A program made the position numbers and the translations under genes. A stretch of DNA of 64,000 nt from contig QKCJ01000034.1 in NCBI GenBank assembly GCA_003245715.1, forward strand, positions 21,210-85,209. Reading direction: 5' to 3'. Positions 27,779-36,464 of this stretch are shown here, one piece after another; within the stretch, counting starts at the first letter, position 1, and every line of letters begins with the position of its first letter. Source of the stretch: a bacterium (GTDB lineage Bacteria > Planctomycetota > SZUA-567). The notes below the pieces were generated by a model. That model saw only the letters and a list, made by a program, of their open reading frames with translations. It searched no databases and had not been told where the DNA came from.

Positions 27779-30598
27779 CTACTTTGTTTCGAGAATGATA
27801 ATGCGCACGCCAAATGGTTCCAACTCCAGGCTGAGTTTGTTTTGCGGCTTAATGCAGCTACTTTCTGCTGTGTTATCAACTTTATAAACTGTAGCGATCA
27901 GGTCTGAAGGAAGACCAAGTACTTCGGCTTTTTGTATCTGTTCTGTTGTGTTTGCGATGATTGTTGCAATGCTGTTGTCGCTAGCCTTGAAGCTTCCCGC
28001 GATTACGGTCGGGCGCTTGATGGTGACTTTTGAGGCTTTGCGTCCGTCAGGCAGGGTTTCATTGCCGTGGTTGTCTGATATGTAATGCCAGACTTGCTGG
28101 GTTGCGCAATTGATTTCAAATGGGCGCAGAGTTATGCCCTTTAGCAGATACTTCGTGAAATTCCTGTATGCCTGACAGTATGAAATGAAGGCTGAAGAAA
28201 CTTTGCGCTGCCATTCATTTTCAGGCTCAAGGGGAACTTGTTCCATATAGACAGTTGGTATTAGTCCGCGTACCAGTGCCTTCGCCAGACGGAAGCAGCG
28301 CAGTTCCGCCGAGCCGAGAGTGGCTTTCATACCCTGTCCGACCGAGAACCCGTCACCGATAATTGGCAGGAATTCGTGGTAGATATAAGAGAACATCGCC
28401 AGGCTCTGCATTCCGGAGAGTGATTCATCAACCTCAGAGCACTGACGTCCCCACATGGTTGACATGTGTGGAATGCTCTGCTCGCCGCAACCTTCAATGC
28501 TGAGGCCGAAGTCGGGGCAGATCTCTTTGCCGTCTTTGATTATCTTCTGACAGAGGTCTTTGAAGTCGAGCCAGAACTGGTTGGTATAGCCGGGCTTGTG
28601 TTCGTGTGCCGGGTTGTAGCAGGGGATATCCTGCGCACCGCCATGTTCCTGGTCAAACTGAATAATCGAGACGCCGAGTTGGGTGATGTCCTTGTAGATC
28701 CTGCGCATGGTTGCTTTGGCCTCACTGCTGCTGTGGCAGAGCTTTGCGGTAATGCCGCCATAATAGCTGGTGTCTTCATAACCGTTGTGAATCCATGGCT
28801 TGCCGTTTTTGCTATAAACAGTCATCTCTTTGCGTTTTTCAAAATCAGCAGAGTCGTCAATTTCCGGACCCATCAATTCTGTCGCCTGGCGCTTTATCAC
28901 CCACTTGTAACCGGAGGGGAGCATGAATGTGAAGTCTCCCTGTGCTTTCAGTTTCCTGTTTACGTCCTGCCAGATTTTATTTGAAGGGAGCGCCGGGAAG
29001 TAATTTATGCCTGCCCATGCGCCCCTGTTCTCCCAGCCCATCGGTACAAAACCAATGTGTGGAAGGTTGGTACGTTTTTTATATTCTTCAGCAATCTCCG
29101 GGAATTTTTCAATGTACTCAAACGGGTAAAGCTTGTACTGCGGCATCTCATGCAAAAACGGTACAGCCATAACTGCTGCGCCTTCTGTGAAGTATGAGGG
29201 CAGATCGTTTCTCTCGTCGATAGTTTTCACGCACCATTCCTGGGTCACTGCCCATGCTTTATAGAGGTCTGCTGCAACATACCAGTCACCGTTAAAAGTT
29301 CCGAGGACAGTTTCATAGGAGAGTTGAATGTCACTTGCCGGAATTTCCGGTTGGTAATGCTCGATATTCATCTGAATGTCATCACCCTTCTCAAGAGCGA
29401 TGGACATTTTCTTGTAGTGGCCGTTGCCATCATAAGTGGCCATGTAGAGCCCGGCAATATCATTGTAATAGGCGATAAACTGAACGTCCATATAATAAGG
29501 GTAGAGGCCGGTCATGGACTTTGTCTTGTTCCACGGATCATCAACAAGAATATTTCCCGCTGCGCTTGGTGCAATTATCTTGTCATTCAAATCTTTGCCT
29601 GCGGTCAATTCTCGCGGTATCACAAGGCGAAGGAAATGGATATTCCTGATTATTCCTTTAGTGGAATTGGTTATCGAGATTGACAACCTCATCAGGCCAA
29701 GTTCATCCTGTCTGACCTTTACAGCTACTTGCAGCGGCATGGTCTGATGCTCGGAAAAGTCAAAGCGGATTTCTTTTTCGTTATTTATTCTAGTAGAAAT
29801 CTTAGTGAAACTACTGGCGTTAATTGCATGGAGTTCGGGGCCGGCAATCTGCGGCAGTTGTTCCGGGACAGACAAAAGATCATCCGGCAGTTGTGCGTGC
29901 AGATATAATTTCCAATCTCTGCTCAATAAATCAGCCGCTTCCGCGACGCCTTTTCTAGGAGGAGTTTTTACTGGTTTGCCGCAGACAAAGCGCCAGCCGG
30001 CAGTACCATTAACAATTTTGGCAACAATAACATTGCTGCCTTTTTTGACCGGGAACTCGACGATATGGCAGTCTGTAGTAAAATTGCCGCTGGCGTTTCC
30101 ACTCATTGACGGGCTGGCATAAACCTCCTCGCCATTGACATATAAAGTAAGCCACCAGTCAGCGGCTATTCCAATGCGGGTCATGGCATCGTTTTGCGCT
30201 TCAAATTTGTTGATGAAAATGGCGCTGTCTTTTTCTCTAACCAGATCTGCCATTGCTGCCAAGTTGAAAGTGTCATCCTCAAGGCTGACGGTCTGCGGCT
30301 TGATGCAGGTTATTTCATTGTCTTCTTTGGGGATCTCAAGAAGAAAGTCAAAGAGTTGGGTTGCGCTTTTTTTTGCGACAAAATCAAGGCCAGTCGGCGT
30401 GTCGGTCAAACTGAGCAACTCTGCGCTGCTGCGGCTGAAGGTTATTGTTGAGCGTGAGCCTTTAATGCCTATCTTGTCGGCAGTTTCAAAGGCAGCCCCT
30501 GTGAAGTTTTTAGCGGCAAGACCGGCTTCGGCACAAGCAGCATTCTGGTAGTTTGCCACGCCACAAGACGCTTCACAATTCTGATTTTTTGTAGTCAT
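27779..30598 (-). CDS. Large DUF6259-like putative glycoside hydrolase
   Basis: 939 residues with no signal peptide; the N-terminal ~30 residues are rich in Ala and Cys. Residues ~130-215 form a beta module (AADWWLTLYVNGEEVY ... GWRFVCGKP) that also occurs in the neighbouring hydrolase pseudogene. A beta-sandwich follows, then a TIM-barrel-like region (IGFVPMGWENRG; IQFDQEHGGAQDIPCYNP-HEHKPG; FGLSIEGCGEQ), and a C-terminal beta domain. The QFDQ...CYNP...H.PG segment is like that in DUF6259 proteins, which I believe are unclassified glycan hydrolases. The catalytic acids are not certain. Between a pseudopilin gene (upstream) and the pseudogene, same strand. Confidence 0.68.
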   Translation of the reverse strand: MTTKNQNCEASCGVANYQNAACAEAGLAAKNFTGAAFETADKIGIKGSRSTITFSRSSAELLSLTDTPTGLDFVAKKSATQLFDFLLEIPKEDNEITCIKPQTVSLEDDTFNLAAMADLVREKDSAIFINKFEAQNDAMTRIGIAADWWLTLYVNGEEVYASPSMSGNASGNFTTDCHIVEFPVKKGSNVIVAKIVNGTAGWRFVCGKPVKTPPRKGVAEAADLLSRDWKLYLHAQLPDDLLSVPEQLPQIAGPELHAINASSFTKISTRINNEKEIRFDFSEHQTMPLQVAVKVRQDELGLMRLSISITNSTKGIIRNIHFLRLVIPRELTAGKDLNDKIIAPSAAGNILVDDPWNKTKSMTGLYPYYMDVQFIAYYNDIAGLYMATYDGNGHYKKMSIALEKGDDIQMNIEHYQPEIPASDIQLSYETVLGTFNGDWYVAADLYKAWAVTQEWCVKTIDERNDLPSYFTEGAAVMAVPFLHEMPQYKLYPFEYIEKFPEIAEEYKKRTNLPHIGFVPMGWENRGAWAGINYFPALPSNKIWQDVNRKLKAQGDFTFMLPSGYKWVIKRQATELMGPEIDDSADFEKRKEMTVYSKNGKPWIHNGYEDTSYYGGITAKLCHSSSEAKATMRRIYKDITQLGVSIIQFDQEHGGAQDIPCYNPAHEHKPGYTNQFWLDFKDLCQKIIKDGKEICPDFGLSIEGCGEQSIPHMSTMWGRQCSEVDESLSGMQSLAMFSYIYHEFLPIIGDGFSVGQGMKATLGSAELRCFRLAKALVRGLIPTVYMEQVPLEPENEWQRKVSSAFISYCQAYRNFTKYLLKGITLRPFEINCATQQVWHYISDNHGNETLPDGRKASKVTIKRPTVIAGSFKASDNSIATIIANTTEQIQKAEVLGLPSDLIATVYKVDNTAESSCIKPQNKLSLELEPFGVRIIILETK

Positions 30599-30827
30599 GA
30601 TTTCTGAACCTTTATCTGTTTTATTCTGTTATAATTACGAGCAATGTCCTGAATTTTTATAATACAAACCGCTATTCCCCTGTTGGCAAAGGGAATTTAT
30701 CTGTTTTGTTTTTATGCTTTAGAGATTACTTCAAGGCCGGTTGTGCCTTGAGCTTTGCTGTCTTATTGTCTTGTTGTAATGAATTAATAAGTGTTAACGT
30801 TTTTCCATAGGCCAGTAAAATATATCC

Positions 30828-31574
30828 TCAGTCCAGATTTAGGCTCCAGGCCGGAGTATCCCATTTGTAGTATTCCCTGTCCTCAAAATAGCGGAATGGT
30901 TTCTGGCTGTACACTGAAAGCCCTTCGATAATATCAAGAAATTCGGTATGCCCGTCGACAAATAGCGTGTTACAGCTTTGCTGGTGTCTGGATGACGGTT
31001 GGCCTTGCCAGGTGGTCGCCGATGCGCTTGAATTAAAACGCCATAGCCCTGAATCTTCATTAGCCGAGCCGTCAGCGTTATTCCTCCAGGTATCGAGAAT
31101 AAACATCTTAATCTTTGGCATTTTCTGGGTGCTTAGTTTATAGGATACTCCGCTTAGTGAGTCGGCCATGGCGTGGTTCATTCCGTAATCGGGGTTGTTG
31201 AGCCACCAGTTATCCGGACGTTTTGACTGTGAGGGGCATTGCATAAGGCTCTGTTCAATATAGCCGAGGTTATACAGTGTCCCGTGCCAGCGTGGTGGCG
31301 CTGCCCCAACCTGATCGATTGGCGGGTAGTAATCATTGTTGGCATCTGCGTACATCCGTATGGCCATGAATGTCTGCTTGAGATTGTTGGTGCAGCTTAC
31401 CTTTCTGGCGCTGTTGATGGAGTTCTTTAACTGCGGCATCAGCATGCTGGCGAGAATACTGATGATGGCGATAACAACAAGCATCTCGATAAGCGTGAAG
31501 AATGTGCGCGGATAAGCAGGTTGTTCGGGCTTGCACAAAATTTTATCTGGCTTGGCGTTGTTATTGTTTTTCAT
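30828..31574 (-). CDS. Pseudopilin-type protein with prepilin N-terminus
   Basis: 248 residues. After a 27-residue hydrophilic leader comes [19 protein letters not shown], the type IV prepilin/type II pseudopilin helix with the required Glu at +5. The residue before the predicted cleavage site is Phe, not Gly. The body is a small soluble domain (NNLKQTFMAIRMYADANNDYYPP) ending with the SRHQQSCNTLFVDGH motif typical of DUF1559-like pseudopilins of PVC bacteria. Expected to be inserted in the inner membrane with the head outside. Sits between a GntR regulator gene (44 bases upstream) and the DUF6259-like gene. Confidence 0.88.
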   Translation of the reverse strand: MKNNNNAKPDKILCKPEQPAYPRTFFTLIEMLVVIAIISILASMLMPQLKNSINSARKVSCTNNLKQTFMAIRMYADANNDYYPPIDQVGAAPPRWHGTLYNLGYIEQSLMQCPSQSKRPDNWWLNNPDYGMNHAMADSLSGVSYKLSTQKMPKIKMFILDTWRNNADGSANEDSGLWRFNSSASATTWQGQPSSRHQQSCNTLFVDGHTEFLDIIEGLSVYSQKPFRYFEDREYYKWDTPAWSLNLD

Positions 31575-31617
31575 TTTTCTGCCTCAAAAGATTATCCGCA
31601 TTGTTAATGGCGTATTT

Positions 31618-32673
31618 TTATTGTGATACTAAGGCCTTTTTATCAATTGTTTGGCCATCTATAATGTAATTTGTTATCTTGCGGAAAAACCGCTCTTCAG
31701 TGTTTTGTCTGTTTATCCGCAGATCCAGCCACTCTATGACATTGTTGCATATGGAGGTCGTGTCATCAATATAATTCGGTTCCTTGCCACCGAAGAAAAA
31801 CCTGTTGGTGTGTCCGTAAGTCAGATAGGAGATGTCTTCGGGAATTCTGATTTTTCCTTCCTTCAGAATGTCTGTAACCGGCGCAACCGTTTCGGATAAA
31901 GTATAAATGAGGCTGTATTCTTTAAGGCTCTTTCTGTCGTTCTCAACCATTGCCGCAAAATCGGTTAGAGAGATGCAGTCCAGCTTTGCCGTACTCACCA
32001 ACTTTTCAAGACGCTGCCGGCAGTGGGTGAGTGTCTTGCTTTCCACAAATCTGTTCTTGTCTGCGCAGTGGATGAATAAGACTCTGGAATGCCCCTGTTC
32101 GTGCAGATACTTAGCCAGAATCTTTCCTCTTGAAGAGTATGAGTAACAGGCCTGGTCGATATATTCCGGCAGAGCATTTTTATTGTCAATAATAAGTAAA
32201 GGAATGCCGGAGGCGTAAATTTTATTCATGTATTCATTGCTCAGATCAGGATTCTGCCAGACCAGACCGCTGACATTATTCTTCAGTATCTCTACCATCT
32301 GCTCAGGTGAGTTGGACTCCGGGGAAAAAATCAACTCCGCAGCCATCCCGCTCTGTTCAACGGCATTTATGATTCCGGTGTTTACGGTTTTGATAGTGAC
32401 ATGTTTGCCGTTAGCGACCCAAATGCCGATAATTTTGGAATTTTTTAAAATCCCGCCATTCAGATCAGGATTTGTAAATGTCCCCACTCCCTGGCGCGAG
32501 ACAAGAAAATTGTCATCAACCAAACCTTTTATTGCCGTACGAACCGTTATTCTGCTGACTCCGAATTTTTTGCTGAGCATGCTCTCAGACGGTATCTTTT
32601 CCGGTTTTGAGCCGGATTTTAAAAAAATGTTATAAAGATATTGCCTGATCTTCATGTATTCGGGAATAGCCAT
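31618..32673 (-). CDS. GntR-type regulator with LacI-like effector domain
   Basis: 351 residues. Residues 1-75 are a winged HTH of the GntR family (EKIPSESMLSKKFGVSRITVRTAIKGL...QGVGTF). The remainder is a periplasmic-binding-protein-like (Peripl_BP_3) domain, as in AraR: KIIGIWVANG, VSGLVWQNPDL, HEQGHSRVLFIHCAD, IPEDISYLTYG. It should bind a sugar and control the pseudopilin-hydrolase genes downstream, with which it is probably co-transcribed. Good ribosome site (GCAGGAG). The promoter upstream carries a direct repeat that is a candidate operator. Confidence 0.88.
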   Translation of the reverse strand: MAIPEYMKIRQYLYNIFLKSGSKPEKIPSESMLSKKFGVSRITVRTAIKGLVDDNFLVSRQGVGTFTNPDLNGGILKNSKIIGIWVANGKHVTIKTVNTGIINAVEQSGMAAELIFSPESNSPEQMVEILKNNVSGLVWQNPDLSNEYMNKIYASGIPLLIIDNKNALPEYIDQACYSYSSRGKILAKYLHEQGHSRVLFIHCADKNRFVESKTLTHCRQRLEKLVSTAKLDCISLTDFAAMVENDRKSLKEYSLIYTLSETVAPVTDILKEGKIRIPEDISYLTYGHTNRFFFGGKEPNYIDDTTSICNNVIEWLDLRINRQNTEERFFRKITNYIIDGQTIDKKALVSQ

Positions 32674-32828
32674 TTATCGCTCCTGCCTTATTTTTGTTTT
32701 CTCTTCTGCTTTTTAGCGCATTAAATCATAATGTAAATGCCGCATGATTCAAGTTTAACAGTTACTCAAGCCAGTGCAAAATAAATTTATATGCAACCAA
32801 TACATCTGAAATTGGTCTTACATTAATA

Positions 32829-32857
32829 ACAATACAAGCATAACAAGCATTAGTCAA
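32829..32857 (-). promoter_or_regulatory. Promoter with direct-repeat operator for the GntR/pseudopilin locus
   Basis: On the minus strand, -35 TTGACT (32852-32857), 17-base spacer and -10 TATTGT (32829-32834). The spacer holds two copies of ATGCTTGT nine bases apart (plus-strand 32834-32841 and 32843-32850), a plausible regulator-binding site. Nothing else is evident in the 290-base gap. Confidence 0.55.
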
Positions 32858-32965
32858 GTTTTTTCCTTTGATTATTTTTGGTAAGTCCGGCGTTTCTGCG
32901 CATATGGTCTAAATGGTTTGGCGTGTAGGGTTTGACAGGGTTGGGTTTATGGAAAATTATTCTGG

Positions 32966-33859
32966 CTAGAGGTGGTTATTATTGCTCTTGCGGAATTGTG
33001 ATGGCGATTGGCCGTTCTTCTGTTTGAAGATGCGTGCGAAGTAATTGCTGTCATTCATGCCACAGCGGAAGGATATTTCGTTGATTGATAAATTTGTGCC
33101 AAGGAGCATTTGTTTGGCTTTTTCAATTCGGATATTTAGCAGGTATTGTAGTGGGGGGACGCCGGTGACATTGTTGAATGTGCGGAAAAACTGCCTCAAT
33201 GACAGATTGGCTTTTTCGGCCATGCTTTCGGCGGTGATTTCCTGCTGGAAATTATTTTCAAGATAGGCTAGAATTTTACCCATCCGCCAATTGAGGTAAT
33301 TGACTTTTCTTCCATTTGATTTGCTGTAAGCTCTTGATAAAAAGGTCACTAGTTTCAGGAAGTCGGCCCTGCAGATGGTTTGAAACCCGTCCAGTGAGTT
33401 CTCGAGTTCATATTCAATTTCATTGATCCAATTAACCGTGCGCAGAAGGTCGTCATCATTAAGTTTGAAGTCAGGATTGGGTGTGGCTGTTTTTTCGAAG
33501 GAAAACAAGGTGTGAAAACCTGCCGAACCCTTAAGATCACCGGCGCAGGCTAAAAGTTCTCTCCGGTCGTACTCGATATTTAAAAGTTCCAGGTCGATTG
33601 CGTCAAGATATTCATGTTCGACTCCTTCAGTTATCACAAGAATATCGCCTTTACCGACAGCTGTTGTCTTTCCTCCAATGATATGCAGCCCTTCTCCTGA
33701 AGCGATAATTACCAGTTCTTCAAAATTATGTGCGTGTATTTCACAGTGCCCATTTATTTTAGAGCGTACAACAGAGACTAAGGGGCCTTCGGGGATGAAA
33801 ATCCCTTCTCTGAGGTAGTAGCCGTCACGATATGTCGCTTTTATCTTGCTTTTAGGCAT
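32966..33859 (-). CDS. AraC-family regulator with cupin sensor
   Basis: 297 residues. N-terminal cupin-like sensing domain (~15-100: CEIHAHNFEELVIIASGEG, a typical AraC arm with paired His residues, then GDILVITEGVEHEY). The C-terminal double HTH starts near ITAESMAEKANLSLRQFFRTFNNVTG and ends with INEISFRCGMNDSNYFARIFKQKNGQSPSQFR. Divergent from the ADP-ribosylglycohydrolase-family gene, which it probably activates in response to a sugar. Confidence 0.9.
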   Translation of the reverse strand: MPKSKIKATYRDGYYLREGIFIPEGPLVSVVRSKINGHCEIHAHNFEELVIIASGEGLHIIGGKTTAVGKGDILVITEGVEHEYLDAIDLELLNIEYDRRELLACAGDLKGSAGFHTLFSFEKTATPNPDFKLNDDDLLRTVNWINEIEYELENSLDGFQTICRADFLKLVTFLSRAYSKSNGRKVNYLNWRMGKILAYLENNFQQEITAESMAEKANLSLRQFFRTFNNVTGVPPLQYLLNIRIEKAKQMLLGTNLSINEISFRCGMNDSNYFARIFKQKNGQSPSQFRKSNNNHL

Positions 33860-33940
33860 TGTCCAGTATCTGACCTTATTTTACTCTGCATTATTTGCAT
33901 GCTTCATTAGCGATTTATTCTTAAGCCGCGTTATGGCATG

Positions 33941-33969
33941 AATATGCTATATTTTGTCATGATTGTCAA
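33941..33969 (-). promoter_or_regulatory. Promoter of the AraC/cupin gene
   Basis: On the minus strand: TTGACA (33964-33969), 17-base spacer, CATATT (33941-33946). It lies ~80 bases upstream of the regulator start in the divergent intergenic region. Confidence 0.55.
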
Positions 33970-34044
33970 GGCATAAATTTTGCAGATAGGTTAAATTACA
34001 GGTATGAGCGTAATTCGCCGCAATTTAATATTAAGGAAAAATAT

Positions 34045-35640
34045 ATGTTTGAATTAAAAAAGCCTTCAGGAAGTTGTCTGAATATTGAGGAGTATCGTGA
34101 CAAGGTGCTTGGATGCTGGACGGGGAAAAATATTGGGGGAACCATCGGCGCTCCTTTCGAGGGCAGCAGGGAAATAAACGATGCGACCTTTTATACGCAG
34201 GATCTTAAAGGTAATCCCATTCCTAATGATGATCTGGATTTGCAGCTTGTCTGGCTCCTGGCGGTTGTAGAGAATGGTCTGTTTAATATTAATGAAAAAG
34301 TTCTTGGCGAGTACTGGCTTACTCACATAACCGGCCCCTGGAATGAGTACGGGGTCTGTAAGTCAAATATCCGAAAAGGTTTCTATCCGCCGCTTTCAGG
34401 TTCATGTAATAATGACCAGTGGAAGTACAGTAACGGTGCATGGATTCGTTCGGAAATATGGGCTTGTCTTTTCCCCGGATCAATTGATGAGGCGGTGCTT
34501 TATGCCTATTATGACTCCTGCTGCGATCACTGCGAAGAAGGGATTTATGCCGAACTGTTTACTGCTGCCCTTGAGTCTGCGGCGTTTATCATTTCTGATG
34601 TGCGCGAGTTGATTGATATTGCCCTGACACGCATTCCTGCAGATTCGCGCATTGCCAGAAGTGTCAAGATAGCCTGTGATTATTACGACCAGAAAAAAGA
34701 TTTTCTTGAAGCCAGAGAGGCGCTGGTGAAAGACAGTGAAGACCTCGGGTGGTTTCAGGCGCCGGCCAATATCGGTTATGTTATAATCGGTCTGCTTTAT
34801 GGTGAGGGGGATTTTGGCAGGAGCGTTTGCCTTGCTACCAATTGCGGGGATGACACTGATTGTACAGCCGGGACGGTTGGCGCAATTTTGGGGATTATCT
34901 ACGGGCGCTCGGGTCTGCCTGCAAAATGGATCGAACCGATTGGCGATAACATAATTACCTGCTCAATTGATACCTATGGCCGGAATAACCAGTTTAAGGT
35001 GCCAAAGACCTTAGATGAGCTTACTGACGCGGTTGTCAGGGTGGCGGTTGATGCCTGCCGTCAGTATCCGGTCTTCCTGAATCTTGGGACTGAAAAAAGT
35101 TTTGTTGCCGAAAATGTGAAAGAGATGCTCAGAAATCCGAGTGCTGTTGTGAAGCGCGTCTGGGCGCGTGAGAAGTATGAACTTTCATATGCTCTGCCTT
35201 ACGGCACTTTTTATGTTAATTATGAGAACGGGCCGTTTGTTAGTGAGGATGAAGAGCTTAAGATAAGGTTCTATATCGGTAATATCAGATATATCGAGCA
35301 GATAGTTACAGTCAGGATCATCGCTGATGATGAGTGGTCATACGCCCCGGCAAAGGAACTGGTCTTTGTGGCAAAGAGTGGTTGTGAGAATGTCTCGCCG
35401 GTATTGACGATAAAGCCGGCGAATCTTTCAAAGCCGTATTACTATCTGCGGGCTGAAATAACTCTGGAAGGAAGGTCTGATCCGACGCCAATTACTATTC
35501 CGCTGCAGACCAGAGGTTCGGTTAATATGGGTGTGGGGCCGTGTACTTACCGCTCACAGGATTATTGGGACAGGTTCAACCGTATCCATGCGGGCTTTGA
35601 TTGCAGTCGGGCCAATCAGGGCATTGCGACGATAATTTAG
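34045..35640 (+). CDS. ADP-ribosylglycohydrolase-family protein with C-terminal beta domain
   Basis: 531 residues. Residues ~15-345 match the all-helical ADP-ribosylglycohydrolase (DraG/ARH) fold: GCWTGKNIGGTIGAPFEG at the start, NDDLDLQLVWL corresponding to the first metal-binding Asp cluster, and CGDDTDCTAGTVGAILG for the second. The C-terminal ~150 residues form a beta-sandwich-like region (YALPYGTFYVNYENGP...). Family members cleave ADP-ribose from proteins or small molecules, but in glycan loci related proteins may act on other N- or O-glycosides; given the divergent AraC/cupin regulator and the surroundings, a sugar-related substrate seems more likely than protein ADP-ribose. No signal peptide. 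AAGGA upstream supports the start. Confidence 0.85.
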   Translation: MFELKKPSGSCLNIEEYRDKVLGCWTGKNIGGTIGAPFEGSREINDATFYTQDLKGNPIPNDDLDLQLVWLLAVVENGLFNINEKVLGEYWLTHITGPWNEYGVCKSNIRKGFYPPLSGSCNNDQWKYSNGAWIRSEIWACLFPGSIDEAVLYAYYDSCCDHCEEGIYAELFTAALESAAFIISDVRELIDIALTRIPADSRIARSVKIACDYYDQKKDFLEAREALVKDSEDLGWFQAPANIGYVIIGLLYGEGDFGRSVCLATNCGDDTDCTAGTVGAILGIIYGRSGLPAKWIEPIGDNIITCSIDTYGRNNQFKVPKTLDELTDAVVRVAVDACRQYPVFLNLGTEKSFVAENVKEMLRNPSAVVKRVWAREKYELSYALPYGTFYVNYENGPFVSEDEELKIRFYIGNIRYIEQIVTVRIIADDEWSYAPAKELVFVAKSGCENVSPVLTIKPANLSKPYYYLRAEITLEGRSDPTPITIPLQTRGSVNMGVGPCTYRSQDYWDRFNRIHAGFDCSRANQGIATII

Positions 35641-35660
35641 CTATACTGGTTTTATAATAT

Positions 35661-35703
35661 AAAAATCCAGGGCATGGTCTCAACCATAGTCCCTGGATTT
35701 TTA
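35661..35703. terminator. Bidirectional terminator
   Basis: Stem AAAAATCCAGGG / CCCTGGATTTTT, with an inner CATGGT/ACCATA pairing, and A/T tracts on both sides. It lies between the converging ADP-ribosylglycohydrolase-family and SGNH genes. Confidence 0.85.
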
Positions 35704-35739
35704 TTGTATGGGAAAAAGCAATAAGAGTATCTGGAAGAT

Positions 35740-36363
35740 TTAAGCAAGCAGTCCGGCGGCAACTTTGCTCATACGCCTGTAGGCTTCAAACTTCAGGTGC
35801 GTTCCATCTTCCTGAGCGCACTCGGCAGCAAGCTGCCCCGTCTCATCCTTGACCACTGAATGATAATCAATAAAGCCGCTTATGTTCTTTTCTGCCCACT
35901 CTTTCATCTCGGCATTGATTTCAACGATCTTGTCCTGATACTGGAAACGGTCCCATTTGTCTGGATTGCGCAATGGTAAAATTGAGCTGATAAAAACCTC
36001 GATGTTTTGTTCCTTGATTTTTGTGGCAAGTGTTTTCAGATAGTCTGTTGTGTGGTCTTTGGGTTGGTCAATTCCGTTAATGCCAGCCATCATGAAGACT
36101 TTCTTGGGGGAGTAATCGAGGACATTACTCTGCAGGCGGTAGAGAAGGCCGGTTAATGCGTCGCCGCCAAGGCCGCGGTTAATTATACTGTGATTGGGGA
36201 AAAATTCATGCAATGGCCAGTTTTTAGTGATTGAATCGCCGAAGAAGATATTGTCAACTTTGGTGATGGTGTCAGCAATACTGATGAACTCCTGAATTCT
36301 GGTCCAGCGGTCTTTGGTTGCGTAGAAGGCTTCAATGTCCTTGATTTTCTGCTCGGAAAGCAT
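35740..36363 (-). CDS. SGNH/GDSL-family hydrolase
   Basis: 207 residues. Block I is FFGDSIT with the nucleophilic serine; the Gly block is NRGLGGD; the Asn block is AGINGID; block V is DGTHLK with the Asp-His pair. It is an esterase of the kind that removes acyl groups, commonly acetyl, from polysaccharides or oligosaccharides. No signal peptide, so it would work on imported material. The start at 36363 was chosen over 36390 for its GGA site. About 100 bases downstream of the beta-helix gene on the same strand, and the last gene of the minus-strand cassette. Confidence 0.88.
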   Translation of the reverse strand: MLSEQKIKDIEAFYATKDRWTRIQEFISIADTITKVDNIFFGDSITKNWPLHEFFPNHSIINRGLGGDALTGLLYRLQSNVLDYSPKKVFMMAGINGIDQPKDHTTDYLKTLATKIKEQNIEVFISSILPLRNPDKWDRFQYQDKIVEINAEMKEWAEKNISGFIDYHSVVKDETGQLAAECAQEDGTHLKFEAYRRMSKVAAGLLA

Positions 36364-36464
36364 GCGAGGTCCTTTATTTAAAGTAGTCAAACAGAGATCT
36401 TGTTTTTATCAGTTAGCTGGTTGACTTCACTTTAATATATGTAAATTTAATAATTATTCTGGCC

